A stretch of 64,000 bases of DNA from Gammaproteobacteria bacterium (GTDB lineage: Bacteria; Pseudomonadota; Gammaproteobacteria; Coxiellales; Coxiellaceae), in the NCBI GenBank assembly GCA_030425685.1, contig JAUIAD010000012.1:34768-98767 (forward strand), read 5' to 3'. Below the pieces are notes generated by a model, which had not been told where the DNA came from, ran no database searches, and saw only the letters and a program-made list of their open reading frames with translations. How positions within the stretch are numbered: position 1 is the stretch's first letter; each line of letters opens with the position of its first letter. A program made the translations under genes and the position numbers. Below are positions 9,928 to 18,625 of this stretch, piece after piece.

Positions 9928-11085
9928 ATGCGACGAAATAACTCGAATGACTACTTTTCATTAGAGCAAGATACTGACAATGAAAGCAAGTCTTCCAGCC
10001 TAAGCGGAGCCACATTGTTAAAGATTCTCACTGTCCGAGCTTTAAAATATTCAACAACAGGCTCAGCTGCAAACAACCACTTGAAATCGTTTATAAACGT
10101 TATATGCAACGCGTATGAAGGCTACCAACTAGCACAGCTTGCGCAAAGTATTAGCTCTACTAATTCTAACGATTACATAGTTACACAAAGCTTAATACAA
10201 AGTTTTATTGCCAGTTGCCTGGACGATTTTTCTTCGCCAGATGAAAATCTACAAAGGCAGAACCACTCAAGGAGTGCTAACTTGCGCGTGGATTATGACG
10301 CCTCTTATTTTGACTTTGGTGATTTACCACTTGCTCACCAAAGAGAAATGAAACGAGCACCACAACCAAACCTGAGCTTTTTCAGTAACAGGAATAGAGA
10401 TCTATCGCCACAAGCAAGGCAGAGACGATCAGCACCACCCTATCGATTAGAAAGTCATCGTGCTGTAGCCCTGCCAGCACCAGTACAGGCTAGATTACCT
10501 GCCGAAGAAAAACGAGCTCAACCTAGACAAGCACGAGAAGAAAAGATTGATGCGCCACCTTTGCGCCCTCAAATTAAAGTGCCTAGCAAATACGTATGCC
10601 CAATCACAATGGATATCATGAGCGACCCGGTATATCTTAGTAACGACCAAGTTAAGCATCGCTTTGAACGAAGCGCTATTAAAAAATGGATCGGGCAACA
10701 TGGCACTCACCCACTCAATAGAAGAAACGTTGCTAATGATACGCTGGTGACAGACAAGGCACTACAAAACGACATTGGACATTTCAAAAGAGCAACGACT
10801 AGAGCGCATAAAATCTCTGCTTCATTGCATGCGGTGACTACTAGGAAAATGTTTAATAATAGAAAACAGGAAATCGCTGATTTTTCAGTGTTGCAAGAAA
10901 ATGGCTTAACACAAGATGAAATTATTTACAAATATTCTGTTTCGCACCTCACGCATCTAGTACATGCTTTTAAACAAGGCTTTAGCAAAGATCAGGTTGG
11001 AAACTTAAGCGAGGATGATCTTAAAACTAAACTGCAAGAATTCAGCGACATAATGGCGCTTTCTGGGATTAAGCTTGCACAATAA
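9928..11085 (+). CDS. U-box domain protein, putative translocated E3 ubiquitin ligase
   Basis: The 385-residue protein has a U-box at about residues 219-290: Tyr-Val-Cys224-Pro-Ile-Thr-Met-Asp-Ile-Met-x-Asp-Pro-Val, then FERSAIKKWI and a THPLNRR segment. The U-box is a eukaryotic fold that recruits E2 enzymes; in bacteria it is known from effectors such as Legionella LubX and GobX. The N-terminal 215 residues are Ser, Arg and Gln rich, probably flexible, with no signal peptide or membrane segment. The C-terminus (300-385) looks helical. It is a single gene with a PmrA-like promoter. Translocation by a type IV system and ligase activity are inferences. It is not similar to its neighbours and is probably acquired from a eukaryote or another Legionellales. 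Confidence 0.85.
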   Translation: MRRNNSNDYFSLEQDTDNESKSSSLSGATLLKILTVRALKYSTTGSAANNHLKSFINVICNAYEGYQLAQLAQSISSTNSNDYIVTQSLIQSFIASCLDDFSSPDENLQRQNHSRSANLRVDYDASYFDFGDLPLAHQREMKRAPQPNLSFFSNRNRDLSPQARQRRSAPPYRLESHRAVALPAPVQARLPAEEKRAQPRQAREEKIDAPPLRPQIKVPSKYVCPITMDIMSDPVYLSNDQVKHRFERSAIKKWIGQHGTHPLNRRNVANDTLVTDKALQNDIGHFKRATTRAHKISASLHAVTTRKMFNNRKQEIADFSVLQENGLTQDEIIYKYSVSHLTHLVHAFKQGFSKDQVGNLSEDDLKTKLQEFSDIMALSGIKLAQ

Positions 11086-11141
11086 ATAAACACATCATCC
11101 CGCAACTTGATTGCGAAATCTGTCAACCCACCTTTCATAAA

Positions 11142-11232
11142 TGGCGGAGGGAGTGGGATTCGAACCCACGTGGACCGTAAGGCCCCAACCGATTTCGAGT
11201 CGGTGCCGTTATGACCGCTTCGGTATCCCTCC
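11142..11232 (-). tRNA. tRNA-Ser (anticodon CGA)
   Basis: Read on the minus strand the 91-nt sequence has the 7-bp acceptor stem GGAGGGA/TCCCTCC and an encoded CCA end. It also has an anticodon stem ACCGA/TCGGT around the loop CTCGAAA, a long variable arm (class II) and the TTCGAATCC T-loop. The anticodon CGA reads UCG serine codons. It lies between the U-box gene and purC. Confidence 0.97.
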
Positions 11233-11239
11233 TAAAAAA

Positions 11240-11965
11240 TTACTCGCTGGGTATTTCAATACCCAAACGACGGGCAACTTCTTGGTAAGCAGCAACAACA
11301 CCGCCTAAGTCTTTACGAAAACGATCTTTATCCAAGGTTTCATGCGTTTTAACGTCCCAAATGCGGCAGGAATCGGGGCTAATTTCATCGCCTAAACAAA
11401 CTTCATCACCCAACAGGCCAAACTCATACTTAGCGTCGACCATTAATAAGTTGCCTGCAGCAAATAAATCCGTTAGCACTTTATTAATTTTAAGCGTTAA
11501 CTCATACATACGATCCAACTGCTCGCGCGTTGCCCAGCCAAAACAAATAGCGTGATACTGATTAATTAAAGGATCATGCAGCTCATCATTTTTTAAAAAT
11601 AATTCATACAGCGGTGGATCAAACTTCAGGCCTGCTTTTATCCCTAAACGACGACATAAGCTGCCAGCAGCAATATTTCTAACAACACATTCCACTGGAA
11701 TCATTTTCAGACGTTTAACCAACGATTCGTTGGGTGAAAGTTTTTTTTCAAAATGCGTAGGGATACCCGCTTCAGCTAATTTTTCCATAATAAAAGCGCT
11801 GATATGATTATTGACAATCCCTTTATTAGTAAGCTGCTCATGCTTAGCACCATCAAATGCAGTTGTATCATCACGAAATTCAGCAATTAAAAAATCTTTA
11901 TTATCCGTTTCGAATAATGATTTTACTTTACCGCTGTATAATAAATTTTGCTTGGTGTACTGCAT
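11240..11965 (-). CDS. purC: Phosphoribosylaminoimidazole-succinocarboxamide synthase
   Basis: PurC (SAICAR synthetase) joins CAIR and aspartate with ATP in purine biosynthesis. The 241-residue protein has the standard length of the short bacterial enzyme. It carries [18 protein letters not shown] and the C-terminal [20 protein letters not shown] metal/ATP region. It is third in the dapA-bamC-purC order that is conserved in gammaproteobacteria. A short hairpin lies between bamC and purC. Confidence 0.97.
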   Translation of the reverse strand: MQYTKQNLLYSGKVKSLFETDNKDFLIAEFRDDTTAFDGAKHEQLTNKGIVNNHISAFIMEKLAEAGIPTHFEKKLSPNESLVKRLKMIPVECVVRNIAAGSLCRRLGIKAGLKFDPPLYELFLKNDELHDPLINQYHAICFGWATREQLDRMYELTLKINKVLTDLFAAGNLLMVDAKYEFGLLGDEVCLGDEISPDSCRIWDVKTHETLDKDRFRKDLGGVVAAYQEVARRLGIEIPSE

Positions 11966-11988
11966 GGTGAAACCCTTATAAAATAACA

Positions 11989-12008
11989 GGCGCAGTAGAT
12001 ACTGCGCC
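11989..12008. terminator. Hairpin between bamC and purC
   Basis: GGCGCAGT and ACTGCGCC form an 8-bp perfect stem around a 4-nt AGAT loop in the 69-bp gap. In the direction of bamC-to-purC transcription it lacks a clean U-run, so it may attenuate or stabilise rather than fully terminate. The arms resemble a shortened version of the dispersed GGGCGCAG...CTGCGCCC palindrome. Confidence 0.45.
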
Positions 12009-12034
12009 CTTTTGAGATAAATCAGTCTGGTGAA

Positions 12035-12652
12035 TTATGTTAAGTGCTGTTGAACACTGCCTAATACACGTCTAGCAACGGCAGTGGTGACAGGTTGGTT
12101 CTTTTCATTTAGCAACTCTACTTGCGTTGACCCATCTTTTTGCTCTTTTAAATAGACACGGTAGATAGGCGTTTTATCGGTAATATGATTTTTCGTTACT
12201 GAAGAATCCAACACATAGAACGATGACATTGACGGATCTTGATCTAACACCTGATAATTAGACGCACGCAATGCTCGCCCTACTCTTGTCCATGCCTCTT
12301 TTTCTTTTTCAGAAAGCATCAACACAGGTTCTGAGTTATTGATCTCGCTCCACTTTGCGACAGTAATGGCGGTCTTCTTAGCCGCCACTTTTTTGCCATT
12401 AGCAAAGCGACTAAGGTTACTGCCGGGTGGAACCAAAGAAGGTTGTTTGACAGGCGCTGTGCTTTTCCCAGCAGGTACGGGGTAAAAGTCTCTACCGTGT
12501 CGCAACTGTGCCGTTGGCGTCGATACTAGCGGGCTAACTGATTTGGCTTGCTGTTGATAATCTTTTGTATGGGAGTTTAGCAAACCATGCGAGCAAGCCG
12601 TTAATGCCGTTGCTATACCGGCAACCAGGCTTACCTTTAAGAAGTTATTCAT
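12035..12652 (-). CDS. bamC: BamC-like lipoprotein (NlpB)
   Basis: BamC is a lipoprotein of the outer-membrane beta-barrel assembly complex. The protein (205 residues) has a lipoprotein signal peptide with the lipobox LTAC at about residues 16-19. A low-complexity linker and one compact C-terminal domain follow (about residues 105-205). The identity rests mainly on its place between dapA and purC, exactly as in E. coli; the sequence is diverged and shorter than E. coli BamC. The longest frame starts at TTG 12667, but ATG 12652 has a GGAG nine bases upstream and gives the better signal peptide. The gap to dapA is 27 bp. Confidence 0.75.
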   Translation of the reverse strand: MNNFLKVSLVAGIATALTACSHGLLNSHTKDYQQQAKSVSPLVSTPTAQLRHGRDFYPVPAGKSTAPVKQPSLVPPGSNLSRFANGKKVAAKKTAITVAKWSEINNSEPVLMLSEKEKEAWTRVGRALRASNYQVLDQDPSMSSFYVLDSSVTKNHITDKTPIYRVYLKEQKDGSTQVELLNEKNQPVTTAVARRVLGSVQQHLT

Positions 12653-12679
12653 TTCACATTTCTCCAAATTTACGCTCTA

Positions 12680-13552
12680 TTAAAAAATGCCAACGCCTTG
12701 CATCGCAGTGCGAACATCCTGATGGTATTGTTTTGCTAACGGGGTTAAAGGTAAACGAATACCACTTGGAATTCTCCCCATTTGTGCAAGGGCCCATTTT
12801 ACTGGAATAGGGTTAGATTCTGCAAACAGCATCTTATACATTGGCTGTAAGAGATTATTGATCTCTTCAGCATGGGAACGATCGCCGGCTAAGGCTGCTG
12901 CGCATAAATCACTGCAGGTCTTTGGTAAAATATTAGCGATGACCGAGATCACGCCTTTACCTCCGGCTAATATAAATTCCATGGCTGTATTATCGTCACC
13001 GCTTAGCAAGTCTATTTCTAAATTAGCATCCAGCAATTCCTGTGCGCGCTCTAAATTACCGGTTGCTTCTTTAACACCCACTATATTGGTCACTTTTGCC
13101 AAACGCTTAATCGTATCAGGTAACAAATCACACCCTGTGCGCGAAGGAACGTTATATAAAATTTGTGGTAATGGCGCAGCGTCAGCAACTGCTTTAAAGT
13201 GTTGATACAAACCTTCTTGCGTTGGTTTATTGTAATAAGGCGTTACCAATAATGCGGCATCAGCACCCGAGGACATTGCTTGCTTGGTTAACTCAATGGC
13301 ATGGCGAGTAGAATTACCCCCTGTGCCAACAATAATAGGCACCCTGCCTTTAACCTGCGAAACCGCATGCTTAACCAACTTAGCACGTTCATTATCATCG
13401 ACCGTTGGCGACTCTCCTGTCGTCCCCAACACCACAATACCGTTAGTACCATTGTCAAGATGCCAATCAATTAGCTTAGAAAAGCTACTATAATCAATGT
13501 CACCTGACTCGAGCATCGGCGTTACAATTGCCACAATACTTCCAGTAAACAT
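12680..13552 (-). CDS. dapA: 4-hydroxy-tetrahydrodipicolinate synthase
   Basis: DapA condenses pyruvate and aspartate semialdehyde, the first committed step to lysine and meso-diaminopimelate. The 290-residue TIM-barrel protein has the Schiff-base lysine Lys161 in GVKEATGN, the proton-relay Tyr133 in LYNVPSRTG, and the GTTGESPT pyruvate-binding loop. It leads the dapA-bamC-purC operon. Confidence 0.97.
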   Translation of the reverse strand: MFTGSIVAIVTPMLESGDIDYSSFSKLIDWHLDNGTNGIVVLGTTGESPTVDDNERAKLVKHAVSQVKGRVPIIVGTGGNSTRHAIELTKQAMSSGADAALLVTPYYNKPTQEGLYQHFKAVADAAPLPQILYNVPSRTGCDLLPDTIKRLAKVTNIVGVKEATGNLERAQELLDANLEIDLLSGDDNTAMEFILAGGKGVISVIANILPKTCSDLCAAALAGDRSHAEEINNLLQPMYKMLFAESNPIPVKWALAQMGRIPSGIRLPLTPLAKQYHQDVRTAMQGVGIF

Positions 13553-13692
13553 CCCTTACCCTCACTTTAGATATTGAATATACGAAAAATGCTTGAATGA
13601 TAGCATGAAGAGACAGCGAATTCATTCGCCGTCCACACAAATATTCTCTATAATGCCGCAGCTACATCGGTAAAATCTCAAGGAGACCATTT

Positions 13693-14145
13693 ATGATCAA
13701 TATTGGTGACGCAGTGCCTGATTTTAATTTTACCAGCACTGAAAAAGATAATGATAAGTTTTCGAATTACAAAGATAAAACTGTTGTTTTTTATTTCTAC
13801 CCCAAGGATAGCACCCCGGGATGCACCATGGAGTCGAAAGATTTTCGCGATCATATCGATCAATTTAAAGCAAAAAATGTACAAATATTTGGCATTTCTC
13901 GTGATTCGATTGCTTCGCATGATAAATTTAAAGACAAGCATGCACTGCCATTTCCATTGATCAGCGATGGGGATGAGACCCTTTGTGAGATTTTTAATGT
14001 TATTGGTATTAAAAATATGTTTGGTAAAAAAATACGCGGGCTTATACGCAGTACATTTATTGTTCATAATGGCGAGTTAGTCAATGAATGGCGCAAAGTA
14101 AAAGTAAAAGGGCACGTGAAAGAGGTGCTCGCGGCGTTAAAATAA
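13693..14145 (+). CDS. bcp: BCP/PrxQ-type thiol peroxidase
   Basis: This 150-residue peroxiredoxin reduces hydroperoxides in the cytoplasm using thioredoxin. The peroxidatic Cys44 lies in DSTPGCTMES. The usual resolving Cys five residues later is replaced by Lys49; the only other Cys is Cys98 in ETLCEIFN. This places it with PrxQ variants that either use a distant Cys or act as 1-Cys enzymes. The start ATG follows AAGGAG by seven bases. It is divergent from dapA, with its own promoter region of about 140 bp. Confidence 0.92.
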   Translation: MINIGDAVPDFNFTSTEKDNDKFSNYKDKTVVFYFYPKDSTPGCTMESKDFRDHIDQFKAKNVQIFGISRDSIASHDKFKDKHALPFPLISDGDETLCEIFNVIGIKNMFGKKIRGLIRSTFIVHNGELVNEWRKVKVKGHVKEVLAALK

Positions 14146-14165
14146 TTTATGTGTCACACCCAAAC

Positions 14166-14185
14166 GGGCACAGCATGCTGTGCCC
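14166..14185. repeat. Dispersed 20-bp palindrome, copy 2 (compensated variant)
   Basis: GGGCACAGCATGCTGTGCCC is a perfect palindrome differing from copy 1 at two positions that pair with each other, so the stem is preserved. It is followed by CCTACG. It forms a head-to-head pair with the copy at 14240, whose left flank is CGTAG. Confidence 0.85.
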
Positions 14186-14239
14186 CTACGAGCTCTAGAT
14201 TATTAATGTGAAAAATATACACCCAGCAACGAAACGTAG

Positions 14240-14259
14240 GGGCGCAGCATGCTGCGCCC
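14240..14259. repeat. Dispersed 20-bp palindrome, copy 3
   Basis: This perfect palindrome is identical to copy 1, preceded by CGTAG and followed by GCAAATAT. The same right flank follows the copy at 26733, showing that the repeat unit extends beyond the palindrome. Confidence 0.85.
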
Positions 14260-14335
14260 GCAAATATCCGTAGCACCGAACAGGCTATAAGCATTAATGC
14301 CCAAACATGCACAACAGGCGTAAAAAAGAACGCCT

Positions 14336-14380
14336 CATTCTCTTTTTACTCGAGGGGGGGGGTGAGAAATAAAGAGAATG
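14336..14380. terminator. Long hairpin with G9 loop, possible bidirectional terminator
   Basis: CATTCTCTTT (14336-14345) and AAAGAGAATG (14371-14380) form a 10-bp stem; imperfect pairing continues outward (AACG...CGTT). The loop contains nine consecutive Gs. It lies between two convergent genes, which fits a bidirectional terminator. The G tract would be prone to length change. Confidence 0.55.
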
Positions 14381-14476
14381 AAGACGTTTTGAACTCTATT
14401 TCGTACTGAAGCAAAATAGTTGTTAACCCCTGTTTTAAACTAACCGTTTTGCATCAGCACTTACTATTTACTTAAG

Positions 14477-15598
14477 TTACCATCCTTTGATTTCAAAATG
14501 CAACTCAATAAAATCACAAATAAACTCAAACAGTGCTTTATAAGCCGCTTCCGTAGGATGGAGCTGGTCAAAAGTATAAGCCAATTTCGACTCTTCGCTT
14601 AAACCAATATCCTCATAATCAAGCAACGATACCGACTCAATATAATCTTTCTTACCCAATGAACCCACATCCAAATAAGGCTTTTTCTTCTTTTCACGTG
14701 TTGAGGTAACTTGATGCCCAAAGGGATCAAAACCTTGATTACCCATTTCTCGCGGCGTCAGAAAGTCTGACACTTTATAAAGTTTTATCACATCACTACC
14801 CAAAGAATGATTTGCCCAGCCAATTTCCTTTTCTAAGTTGGTATTAAAAATATCCGTACGCATCGATAAATCACTTCTTTTGGAGGCTTTTTCGCCAACA
14901 AATCGTGAAGCATATTGCAAATCTGGCAAGTTAATAATCATCACTTTAGACTTTGGCACCGCTTTTAACACGCGCATTGCTTGCGTAACAATCGATTGCG
15001 ACACTTGTGGAATGCTCGACGTGGAGCAATTTACCGTTACCAAATCATTAGCACCGATCCAAAAAATATGTAGCGTTTCTTCATCACGAAACGTAAATCC
15101 ATCACTGCTACGCTCTTTCAAATACAAGTCAACTTCTTCATCCAAACAAGCTAACATCTTTCTCGCAATAGAATTTCCCCAAGAAATACCTTTCTTCGAA
15201 GGATTAGCAACAGCACCACCTTCGGCATAACACACCAACTGGCATGATTCACCTAAACGATTAACTGCAACCGCATCGCGCGAAAGGTGCATATGCTTTT
15301 TAGAATTTTTTCTCGTCTGCTTGCGATTACCATCGACAAACATTTCACCATCACGTTTAAAGCCAATCATATGCTGCCACAAATAATCAACCCAATTACG
15401 CCCATCAGAAAATCGCCCAGTACGGCTTACCCCAGATACCCCACCAGGAAGACTGCGCTCTTGCAACATTCTGCCAATGTCAGACATGCTATCGCCAAAA
15501 ATAATAACGCGCTTTATTCTTGGATTTCGCAGTGCTATAGACGTTGAAGATGAGCTTGGATTATTACTATTACTAATTAAATCTGAACTTCTCCGCAT
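14477..15598 (-). CDS. SGNH/GDSL-family lipase or esterase without signal peptide
   Basis: The 373-residue protein has all SGNH blocks. Block I is VIIFGDSMSD with the nucleophile Ser37. Block II is the CYAEGGAVA segment, block III is IGAND, and block V contains Asp344 and His347 in DQLHP. The family hydrolyses esters of lipids or acylated sugars; Legionella PlaA-type phospholipases share the GDS(L/M)SD and AEGGA motifs. There is no signal peptide and the first 28 residues are Ser/Asn rich, so it would be cytoplasmic or secreted by a non-Sec route. It stands alone. Effector status is speculative. Confidence 0.85.
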   Translation of the reverse strand: MRRSSDLISNSNNPSSSSTSIALRNPRIKRVIIFGDSMSDIGRMLQERSLPGGVSGVSRTGRFSDGRNWVDYLWQHMIGFKRDGEMFVDGNRKQTRKNSKKHMHLSRDAVAVNRLGESCQLVCYAEGGAVANPSKKGISWGNSIARKMLACLDEEVDLYLKERSSDGFTFRDEETLHIFWIGANDLVTVNCSTSSIPQVSQSIVTQAMRVLKAVPKSKVMIINLPDLQYASRFVGEKASKRSDLSMRTDIFNTNLEKEIGWANHSLGSDVIKLYKVSDFLTPREMGNQGFDPFGHQVTSTREKKKKPYLDVGSLGKKDYIESVSLLDYEDIGLSEESKLAYTFDQLHPTEAAYKALFEFICDFIELHFEIKGW

Positions 15599-15838
15599 TT
15601 ATACCTCCCAAACTAATATTTTTTATTCGCTAAAGCGCCTTACGGCAATATAAATTACCATAAAATCAAATACTTAAACGAACCTGCTCTAAATGAATAT
15701 ATAAGGAATGTATAAGAAGATTGATGGGCCCAACAGTCTGTCTTATCTATCTTACAAGACTAGTATACCGCAGAATGCACAAATATGAAACAACTATCTC
15801 GATATTTGTGCAAAACAGTATTACAGTGTAACAATTAC

Positions 15839-16813
15839 CTATTTATCGCGCTCAACGCCTTCACGCAACGGGATTGAGAGGAATTCTCTCATATCGGCTT
15901 TGGAGATAATCGCTCCACGATGAGAGACTACCGTTGCCGCCAAGCCAGCAGCAAAATTAGCCGCTTCAGCAGGCCTAGAGCCCGTCAACCACTTAGCAAG
16001 GAAAGCGCCGTTAAATGAGTCACCCGCACAAGTCGTATCAACAAGCTCTTGTGCTTTAACCGCTGGGAATTGCTCAACATTTTTACCGTCTGACAGCAAA
16101 TAACCTTTATCACCTTGTTTTACAATCGCAAGGTTTACACCCATCTCATGAAAACGCTCAGCCGTTCCTGCTGGCGTTTTGTCATTGTACAGCGTCTTAG
16201 CATCTTCAAAGGACGGCAAGGCAACATTAACGTGCGCAAGCGCTTTTTTATACACCTCACGCGCTTGCTCAACACTGTCCCACAGACGCGCACGATAATT
16301 ATTATCAAAAGCGACGACGGTACCTTGCTGATGCGCTCTCGCCAATACATCGAAAAACTTATCACGACTTTCATCGGTTAAAACTGCCAAGGTAATACCT
16401 GAAAAATACAACGCATCAAAATCTAATAACTTTTCACACCGCTCACTACCCTCTTCTCCATCAAACATATTCCTTGCTGGAGATTCTGAGCGGTAATAAT
16501 ACATATGACGGTCTTTACTTTTATCTAGAGTAATAAAATAAACACCGGGCAAGCGATTGGCATATTTAGCAACATAATCTACACACACACCTTCAGCAGA
16601 CCATTTATCTAGCATGCGCTGACTATAAGGGTCATCACCCAAGGCAGTAATATAATCAACATGAATTTTATCTGGATGTGCGCAACGCTTGGCGTATAAA
16701 GCGACATTGTAGGTATCACCCGCATAGCCCATACGATAGTCATCATCCTCCAGGTGTGACATTTCCACCATGCACTCACCAATAGAGCCAAATTTAATTG
16801 CTGATTCTGACAT
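15839..16813 (-). CDS. kdgK: 2-dehydro-3-deoxygluconokinase, PfkB family
   Basis: This ribokinase-family sugar kinase most resembles KdgK, which phosphorylates 2-keto-3-deoxygluconate for cleavage by KDPG aldolase. The N-terminal GECMVEMS and GYAGDTYNVALYAKR match the KdgK pattern. The C-terminal DTTCAGDSFNGAF holds the anion hole and catalytic Asp of PfkB kinases. The longest frame starts with GTG at 16819; ATG 16813 has a GGAG seven bases upstream and is preferred (324 residues). No aldolase or uptake gene is adjacent, so the substrate assignment is by similarity only. Confidence 0.88.
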   Translation of the reverse strand: MSESAIKFGSIGECMVEMSHLEDDDYRMGYAGDTYNVALYAKRCAHPDKIHVDYITALGDDPYSQRMLDKWSAEGVCVDYVAKYANRLPGVYFITLDKSKDRHMYYYRSESPARNMFDGEEGSERCEKLLDFDALYFSGITLAVLTDESRDKFFDVLARAHQQGTVVAFDNNYRARLWDSVEQAREVYKKALAHVNVALPSFEDAKTLYNDKTPAGTAERFHEMGVNLAIVKQGDKGYLLSDGKNVEQFPAVKAQELVDTTCAGDSFNGAFLAKWLTGSRPAEAANFAAGLAATVVSHRGAIISKADMREFLSIPLREGVERDK

Positions 16814-16873
16814 TCGCACTCTCCAAATAGTTCTTTTATGTCATAATAACCAAAAACTGACAGAGAGAAAACC

Positions 16874-18091
16874 ATGACCACAAATTCATCATTATTCACT
16901 TTTCTTAACTCACACTTAGCCTTGATTGTGACACTGATTGTCTTTGTTTTTTATTTTATCAAACTGAATAAAATGGAACATCATTGGCTAGCCTTAAAAG
17001 AACGTAGCGACCAAGCCAATCGGCTGTTATCGGAAAATCAAAAAGAACAACAAGCACGCCGTGAGGCATTTGATGCGCATCAATTAAAATCACTAAAACT
17101 TATTCAAGACAGCCTTAACAAAGGCATGAGTGAAGTCCGTGAACAAGTTATCGCAATGCTAGCGCAAAATACTAAGAACATGAGCGACTCCATCGATAAA
17201 CTAACCAAAGGCACACAAGAACGCTTAAAAGAAATTAGCGGTCAAGTTGATAAAAGACTTAATGAAGGCTTTGAAAAAACCAATGAAACTTTTGCTAGCG
17301 TCATTAAACGACTGACCATTATTGACGAAGCACAAAAGAAAATTACCGAGTTGTCCGGCAGTGTTGTCAGTTTACAAGAAGTATTAACCGACAAACGTTC
17401 ACGTGGTGCATTTGGCGAAGTGCAGTTAAATGCACTGATTCGCAATATGCTACCAGAACAGCATTTTGCCTTGCAACATGAACTCTCTAATCAAACGCGT
17501 GTTGACTGCATCCTATTTCTGCCAGAGCCAACTGGCAATATTGCTATCGATGCTAAATTTCCTTTGGAAAGTTTTCAAAAATTAATGAACACGCAGTTAA
17601 CACCAGCAGAGTTACAAAAAGCTAAGACACAGTTTAGACAAGATATTAAAAAACATATTCGCGATATTGCCGATAAATATATTATCCCCGGAGAAACAGC
17701 CGACGGTGCGATGCTCTTTATTCCTGCTGAAGCCATTTTTGCTGAAATCCATTCGCATTATCCAGAACTTGTTGAAGCGGCACAAAACGCTCGCGTGTGG
17801 TTAGTATCTCCCACGACGATGATGGCCATTCTTACTACGGCGCGCGCAGTTTTAAAAGATGCAGCAACACGTAAACAAGTACATATCATTCAAGAACACC
17901 TGGTCGCATTAGGCAAAGACTTCGATCGTTTTCAAGAACGGATGGATAAACTTGCTAAACATATTGATCAGGCGCAACAAGATGTCGAGCAAGTGCATAA
18001 ATCATCACGCAAAATTTCCAGCCGTTTTACTAAAATTGAGCAGGTTGAGTTTGATGAAGAGAATAATGAGGTCAATCTTATTGAGAGCTAA
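16874..18091 (+). CDS. rmuC: DNA recombination protein RmuC
   Basis: RmuC limits inversions at short inverted repeats; its C-terminal domain is a PD-(D/E)XK-type nuclease fold. The 405-residue protein has an N-terminal membrane segment (about residues 10-30), a long coiled coil (about 35-165), then the nuclease domain. That domain carries RGAFGEVQL, IAIDAKFPLE and VSPTTMMAILTT. It is divergent from kdgK with a 60-bp gap. It is followed by a hairpin that may be its terminator. Confidence 0.95.
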   Translation: MTTNSSLFTFLNSHLALIVTLIVFVFYFIKLNKMEHHWLALKERSDQANRLLSENQKEQQARREAFDAHQLKSLKLIQDSLNKGMSEVREQVIAMLAQNTKNMSDSIDKLTKGTQERLKEISGQVDKRLNEGFEKTNETFASVIKRLTIIDEAQKKITELSGSVVSLQEVLTDKRSRGAFGEVQLNALIRNMLPEQHFALQHELSNQTRVDCILFLPEPTGNIAIDAKFPLESFQKLMNTQLTPAELQKAKTQFRQDIKKHIRDIADKYIIPGETADGAMLFIPAEAIFAEIHSHYPELVEAAQNARVWLVSPTTMMAILTTARAVLKDAATRKQVHIIQEHLVALGKDFDRFQERMDKLAKHIDQAQQDVEQVHKSSRKISSRFTKIEQVEFDEENNEVNLIES

Positions 18092-18147
18092 TAAATCATG
18101 TTGAGAACCAATATTAACTGAAGCATGGATCTACCGCCATTCCTGTC

Positions 18148-18171
18148 ATCCCGAAGAACGCCATTCGGGAT
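18148..18171. terminator. Hairpin of the dispersed ATCC...GGAT family downstream of rmuC
   Basis: ATCCCGAA and TTCGGGAT form an 8-bp stem with an 8-nt loop, preceded by GTC and followed by CTCTC. It lies between convergent rmuC and the small secreted protein gene, so it may terminate both. Similar hairpins occur at 24650 and 45640. Confidence 0.55.
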
Positions 18172-18217
18172 CTCTCAAGCATAACACCAGCATCAATAGA
18201 TCCTAAGTCTTACGTGA

Positions 18218-18625
18218 TTAACTTGGCAACAAAGTAATGGTTAGATTGGCAGGGTTGGAGCAATCATCACCCTGCTTTGGATCAACTATTGCAGTAAGAC
18301 TTTTACCAGGAGCAACACGAACACTCTGAGAGGAAACTTGCAGCGCATTTTTGCAGTTCGAAGCACCGCTAGCTTTATTCACACAAACCGTATAATGGCA
18401 CCCTTTATCTGGAGCAGCACCCATTACCGAAGAGTTCGCACCCTTTTCAACCGACATGCTGGTATTAACACACAATATTGAATCCTGAGGTGACGGCACA
18501 AAAACAACATTAACAGGCTTTTTGCAGGTTGAATGTGCTTGTAGATAGGTTGAGCCCATAGCAAAGGCGCTCACTGATGATACTAGACCGATTAATAACA
18601 AAGAACCCAAAATGTATTTTTTCAT
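18218..18625 (-). CDS. Small secreted cysteine-rich protein
   Basis: I do not recognise the family. ATG 18625 follows GGAGAAAT and gives a 135-residue precursor with a clear Sec signal peptide ending near SAFA (residue about 23); the longer frame upstream is not credible. The mature part (about 110 residues) has six cysteines in STCKK, ILCVN, KGCHYTVCVN, SNCKN and DDCSN, enough for three disulfides. It is rich in Val, Ser and Thr, suggesting a small beta fold in the periplasm or outside the cell. It stands alone between rmuC and the LRR gene. Confidence 0.75.
   Translation of the reverse strand: MKKYILGSLLLIGLVSSVSAFAMGSTYLQAHSTCKKPVNVVFVPSPQDSILCVNTSMSVEKGANSSVMGAAPDKGCHYTVCVNKASGASNCKNALQVSSQSVRVAPGKSLTAIVDPKQGDDCSNPANLTITLLPS

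Larger units (their letters stand above)
14146..14476. other. Intergenic region with paired palindromes and a long hairpin
   Basis: This 331-bp gap between convergent bcp and the SGNH hydrolase holds two palindromes facing each other (14166 and 14240). It also holds a hairpin with arms at 14336-14345 and 14371-14380 that encloses a run of nine Gs. I see no gene in it. Confidence 0.7.
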
